Shown here: positions 60,810 through 64,000 of the stretch, piece by piece | Numbering within the stretch: position 1 is the stretch's first letter | Layout of the letters: each line of letters begins with the position of its first letter | Assembly: GCA_002434245.1 (NCBI GenBank) | Contig: DJJR01000036.1 | Coordinates: forward strand, 40,300-104,299 | Length of the DNA stretch: 64,000 nt | Source of the DNA: Pelosinus fermentans | GTDB taxonomy: Bacteria; Bacillota; Negativicutes; DSM-13327 | Direction of reading: 5' to 3' | The notes under the pieces: generated by a model | The model's input: only the letters and a program-made list of their open reading frames with translations | What the model was told of the DNA's origin: nothing | Database searches by the model: none | Translations under genes and position numbers: made by a program

Positions 60810-62582
60810 GTGAAAGTAGTTTTATCAACGTTGAATGCGAAGTATATTCATTCATCATTAGCTTTGAAATATCTGAAAATGGTTTGTAACATAGTGGATT
60901 CTGAGATTGTAGTAAAAGAATATACAATTAATAATGAACTGCTTGTTATCTTGAGTGATATCTATAGTGAAAAACCTGATATTATAGGGTTGTCCTGTTA
61001 CATATGGAACGTTGATATGACCTTGAAATTGGTTGGACTGCTTAAGAAAGTATTACCTAAAGTGGTCATTATATTGGGAGGACCAGAAGTATCCTATGAT
61101 CCTTTGGATGTGATGAAAAGAAATACTGGGATTGATTATGTTGTGCAAGGAGAAGGAGAAGAGACTCTTCGGGCGTTATTGACAGCACTAACCTCTAATG
61201 CAGCGATTCATACTATTGAAGGTTTGTCATTTCGACAAAAGGAAGAAATTATTGTAGGCAAGCCGCAAATTATTGGAAATGTAAATACAATACCCTTTCC
61301 TTATTGTGATAGTGATATGGAGCAGTTAAAAGATAAAATCATTTATTATGAAAGTGCCCGAGGATGTCCTTTTTCTTGTCAATATTGTCTATCAAGTGCT
61401 ACCTCAGGTGTCCGTTTTTTTAATTTAGATCGTGTATATAAAGAGCTAGATTTTTTTATTAGACATAATGTAAGGCAAGTCAAATTTGTTGATCGAACTT
61501 TTAATGCTAAGAAAGAGCACTATTTACCTATCTTACGGTTTTTAGCAACACAGGATTGTCGTACTAATTTTCATTTTGAAATTGCTGCTGACCTTTTAGA
61601 TGATGAAGTATTGACATTTTTAAAAGATGCACCAATAGGAAGATTTCAATTTGAAATTGGTATTCAATCTACTTATGAACCTACACTTAAGAAAATTTCT
61701 CGCCATAATAATTGGTCTAAAATCGTTGAGCACGTAACGCGCATTATTTCAAATCAAAATATTCATGTACATTTAGATTTAATTGTAGGACTACCTTACG
61801 AAAGTTATATGCAGTTCGGGCAGTCTTTTAATGATGTTTATCAACTACGCCCGCATATGCTGCAAATCGGTTTTTTAAAAATGTTAAAAGGAGCTGGGCT
61901 TCGTAATATTGCCAATGAATGCGGCTACGTATTTCTAGATGAAGCACCTTATGAAGTATTAAGTAATGATAGTCTAACTTATGGAGAAGTAAGAAAGCTT
62001 AAAATAGTGGAAGAAGTTTTTAATCAGGTGTATAATACAGGCCGGTTCAAATATACGTTAGATTTTTTAATCCGATTGCACGGAGGTAATGCTTTTCGTT
62101 TTTACCATGATTTATCCGCTTATTGGGAAGCGGGGCAACTGCATTTAATCGCTCATAGCAATAAGTCAATTTTTAAATACTTATTTGATTTTTGCTCTAT
62201 TTATCATGAAAAAGAAACAAACATGTGTCAGGAATTTTTAAAGTTTGATGCTCTTATAAGTGAGAAAGGCACAGTACAACCAGAGTTTTTGTCTTGGAAT
62301 CAAGAGCAATGGATGGAAGAAAAGAATGAGTTTTGGCGCAATGCAAATGTGGTGCGTAACTATATACCTGATTATATCTTTACAACTTGGCGAGATCTTA
62401 AGAAGAAATATCGTATTGAAGTTTTTTCAATTGATTTACTGGAGTATATAAAACATCCAGGTAGGATTAGTTACAGGAAAAAACCCATACTCTTTTCCTA
62501 TGGACAGGATAGTACTCAATATCAATATATTGCATGTGATGATTTTAAGAAAATTGAAGGGCGGGATTATCATGCGCTATAA
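60810..62582 (+). CDS. B12-binding-domain radical SAM protein (DUF4080 type)
   Basis: 590 residues. An N-terminal cobalamin-binding-like domain (VLSTLNAKYIHSSLALKYLK, ILGGPEVSYDP) precedes a radical SAM core with the cluster motif RGCPFSCQYCLSS (about residue 180). A long C-terminal region resembles DUF4080. Its substrate is unknown. GTG 60810 has GGAGTG upstream. It overlaps the next radical SAM gene by 11 bases, so the two are co-translated. Confidence 0.85.
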   Translation: MKVVLSTLNAKYIHSSLALKYLKMVCNIVDSEIVVKEYTINNELLVILSDIYSEKPDIIGLSCYIWNVDMTLKLVGLLKKVLPKVVIILGGPEVSYDPLDVMKRNTGIDYVVQGEGEETLRALLTALTSNAAIHTIEGLSFRQKEEIIVGKPQIIGNVNTIPFPYCDSDMEQLKDKIIYYESARGCPFSCQYCLSSATSGVRFFNLDRVYKELDFFIRHNVRQVKFVDRTFNAKKEHYLPILRFLATQDCRTNFHFEIAADLLDDEVLTFLKDAPIGRFQFEIGIQSTYEPTLKKISRHNNWSKIVEHVTRIISNQNIHVHLDLIVGLPYESYMQFGQSFNDVYQLRPHMLQIGFLKMLKGAGLRNIANECGYVFLDEAPYEVLSNDSLTYGEVRKLKIVEEVFNQVYNTGRFKYTLDFLIRLHGGNAFRFYHDLSAYWEAGQLHLIAHSNKSIFKYLFDFCSIYHEKETNMCQEFLKFDALISEKGTVQPEFLSWNQEQWMEEKNEFWRNANVVRNYIPDYIFTTWRDLKKKYRIEVFSIDLLEYIKHPGRISYRKKPILFSYGQDSTQYQYIACDDFKKIEGRDYHAL

Positions 62583-63513
62583 TGCTTATTCAGATTTTCT
62601 TCGCCAACGTTATGGTGAAAAGGTATATAAATTGCCTATTAGTTTACCTGTTACTTGCCCTAATCGGGATGGCAGCTGTGGGCAGGGGGGATGTGTATTT
62701 TGTGGCGAAATTGGTGCTGGATATGAAAACTTACCTGCTTCTATGACTGTAGCAATGCAAATTGCAGCAAATCGTGTTCACATTGCAGCAAAATATAAGG
62801 CGAAAAAATTTATTCCTTACTTTCAGAATTTCAGCAACACCTATCTGCCGGTGCAAGAACTTAAACAGTATGTTCATGAAGCCTGCCAGGAAGATGTAGT
62901 GAGTATTGCGCTGGCAACTCGGCCAGATTGTGTGAACGATCAATATCTAGAAATGTTGTCAAGCATTAGCCGGGCAAAAAATGTTGACATCTGTATTGAA
63001 TTAGGGCTTCAAACTGTAAACTATCATTCATTAAGAAAAGTAAATAGAGGGCATACATTAGCAGAATTTTTGGATGCGACGCTACGGATTAAAAAGCATA
63101 ATATTGAAGTTTGTGCTCATATCATATTGAATTTACCTTGGGATGATGAACTGGATGTAATGGAAAGTGCCAAAGTATTATCAGCTATGGGAGTCAATCA
63201 GGTAAAGCTTCATGCATTGTATATTGTAAAAAATACAACAATGGCTGACTGGTATCAAAAAGGTGAAATAAATCTAATTTCAAAAGATGAATATGTAGAA
63301 AGAGTAGTAACCTTTTTAGAATATTTACATCCCGATATTGCAGTACAGCGCTTAATCGGTCGAGCTCCAGAGAAAAACACCTTATTTACAAATTGGCAGA
63401 CAGGTTGGTGGAAAATTCGTGATGATATTGAAAAGACATTAGTTGATCGTGATACTTGGCAAGGGAAGCGCTGTGATTATCTCAATGGTAGTGCTGTACA
63501 AAAATTTCTTTAA
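62572..63513 (+). CDS. TIGR01212-family radical SAM protein (YhcC-like)
   Basis: 313 residues. The N-terminus YSDFLRQRYGEKVYKLPISL and the cluster motif CPNRDGSCGQGGCVFCGE (an unusual long Cys spacing) define the family. ELGLQTVNYHSLRKVNRGH follows. Function unknown, though the family is suspected in tRNA modification. ATG 62572 is chosen; a longer frame to 62500 lies inside the previous gene. Confidence 0.88.
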   Translation: MRYNAYSDFLRQRYGEKVYKLPISLPVTCPNRDGSCGQGGCVFCGEIGAGYENLPASMTVAMQIAANRVHIAAKYKAKKFIPYFQNFSNTYLPVQELKQYVHEACQEDVVSIALATRPDCVNDQYLEMLSSISRAKNVDICIELGLQTVNYHSLRKVNRGHTLAEFLDATLRIKKHNIEVCAHIILNLPWDDELDVMESAKVLSAMGVNQVKLHALYIVKNTTMADWYQKGEINLISKDEYVERVVTFLEYLHPDIAVQRLIGRAPEKNTLFTNWQTGWWKIRDDIEKTLVDRDTWQGKRCDYLNGSAVQKFL

Positions 63514-63603
63514 ACTTGTCTATCCAATTTTTTCTTTACAAGAAAAGCATTCGTTGGTACAATAAGCCTTGTGACTTTAAAAATAGAGGTGTAAGTTAAG
63601 TAC

Positions 63604-63759
63604 ATGGAAAAATTAGAACTGTTATCTCGTATTGGAAAATTGTCTTCGATATTACATAGTGATGATTTAGCTAAATATAATTTAGCTAATGAAAGCATAA
63701 TTGAAATGAAGCGCGTATTAGATGAATTGAGTGAGACCTATATTACTACATATTGTTAA
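63604..63759 (+). CDS. 51-residue small protein
   Basis: Helical hydrophilic peptide (MEKLELLSRIGKLSSILHSD and onward, ending ETYITTYC). GAGGTG lies 14 bases before the ATG, farther than ideal. A long terminator-like structure follows directly, which supports a short transcription unit. No family recognised. Confidence 0.5.
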   Translation: MEKLELLSRIGKLSSILHSDDLAKYNLANESIIEMKRVLDELSETYITTYC

Positions 63760-63773
63760 TCTTGTGAAAATGT

Positions 63774-63859
63774 CTAGTAATTGGCGAGGGGTATGTCATT
63801 AGATTTAATATTGTAATCTTTAAGTCTAATGGATCATTGCCTCCGCTACTAGTTTTTTT
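63774..63859 (+). terminator. nested long terminator
   Basis: CTAGTA (63774-63779) pairs with TACTAG (63847-63852) just before T7. Inside, CATTAGA (63797-63803) pairs with TCTAATG (63825-63831). It ends the small-gene unit and isolates the following promoter. Confidence 0.7.
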
Positions 63860-63897
63860 ACATGAAAAATAGTGATTATAAAATATTAAATAAAAAG

Positions 63898-63927
63898 TTG
63901 ACAATGTGAAAGTGGTTATGTTATTAT
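63898..63927 (+). promoter_or_regulatory. promoter at the right edge, probably of an rRNA operon
   Basis: TTGACA (63898-63903), an 18-base spacer and TATTAT (63922-63927). The transcript would enter GTTCCTTGAAA at the window end, a phrase typical of sequence shortly before 16S rRNA in Firmicutes. The rRNA itself is outside the window, so this is an inference. Confidence 0.6.
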
Positions 63928-64000
63928 ATAGAAGTTGCTTACGAGCGACGATGAACTTTTTGGAATAAAAGTTTTTGTATATCGAATGTGTTCCTTGAAA

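Overview
The window reads as the chromosome of an endospore-forming, low-GC Firmicute with an outer membrane. This is most consistent with the Negativicutes (Sporomusaceae, Pelosinus/Sporomusa-like); that placement is an inference from gene content, not a database match. Sporulation is shown by a pro-sigma-K gene, a YyaC-type spore protease and a Spo0E-like phosphatase. An outer membrane is suggested by an LptA/OstA-like protein and an OmpH/Skp-like protein. Anaerobic life is suggested by a membrane [NiFe] hydrogenase operon and an AhbD/NirJ2-like radical SAM protein.

Layout. 1-7.8 kb is a conserved housekeeping run: pgpH, ybeY, dgkA, cdd, era, a CNNM/CorC-type protein, yqzL, recO and a DUF4342 gene. 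7.8-17.4 kb holds a glycine T-box leader with glyQS, a yqfL-type regulatory kinase/phosphorylase with no ordinary start codon, a lone LptA-like gene, dgt, dnaG and rpoD (sigA). 17.4-20.8 kb has four tRNAs (Asn, CAT, Glu, Val), trmK, a Nif3-family gene, RNase P RNA and thioredoxin. 21-26.7 kb has the radical SAM gene and the hydrogenase operon. 26.7-34 kb holds small cysteine proteins, aroH, a glycosyltransferase, a c-di-AMP riboswitch driving an NlpC/P60 hydrolase, a Zur-like regulator with ZnuCB transporter genes, an Na/Pi cotransporter and yyaC.

The main discovery is at 34.0-43.3 kb. The sigma-K gene is split: its 5' half is at 34041-34466 and its 3' half at 42991-43272. Between them lies an 8,533-bp skin-like element with a SpoIVCA-type serine recombinase next to the left junction. 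Both junctions carry GGTAATGAA in the same codon phase. The element-side flanks form the imperfect inverted arms expected of a serine-integrase attP. Precise excision would rebuild a 232-residue pro-sigma-K. Cargo includes a Spo0E-like phosphatase, three exported proteins, small unknown proteins, a broken IS1182-like element and an IS200/IS605-like element.

43.3-50 kb carries many small proteins, two of them apparently broken, plus exported and unknown proteins and glutamine-dependent nadE. 50-64 kb carries ybaK with a B3/4 gene (both resemble aminoacyl-tRNA quality-control domains), thrC, pckA, a three-gene NHEJ operon with split LigD domains (ligase, Ku, polymerase), pepF, an amidase-fold protein with Gln in place of the expected catalytic Glu, two radical SAM genes, and at the right edge a promoter and leader that look like the start of an rRNA operon.
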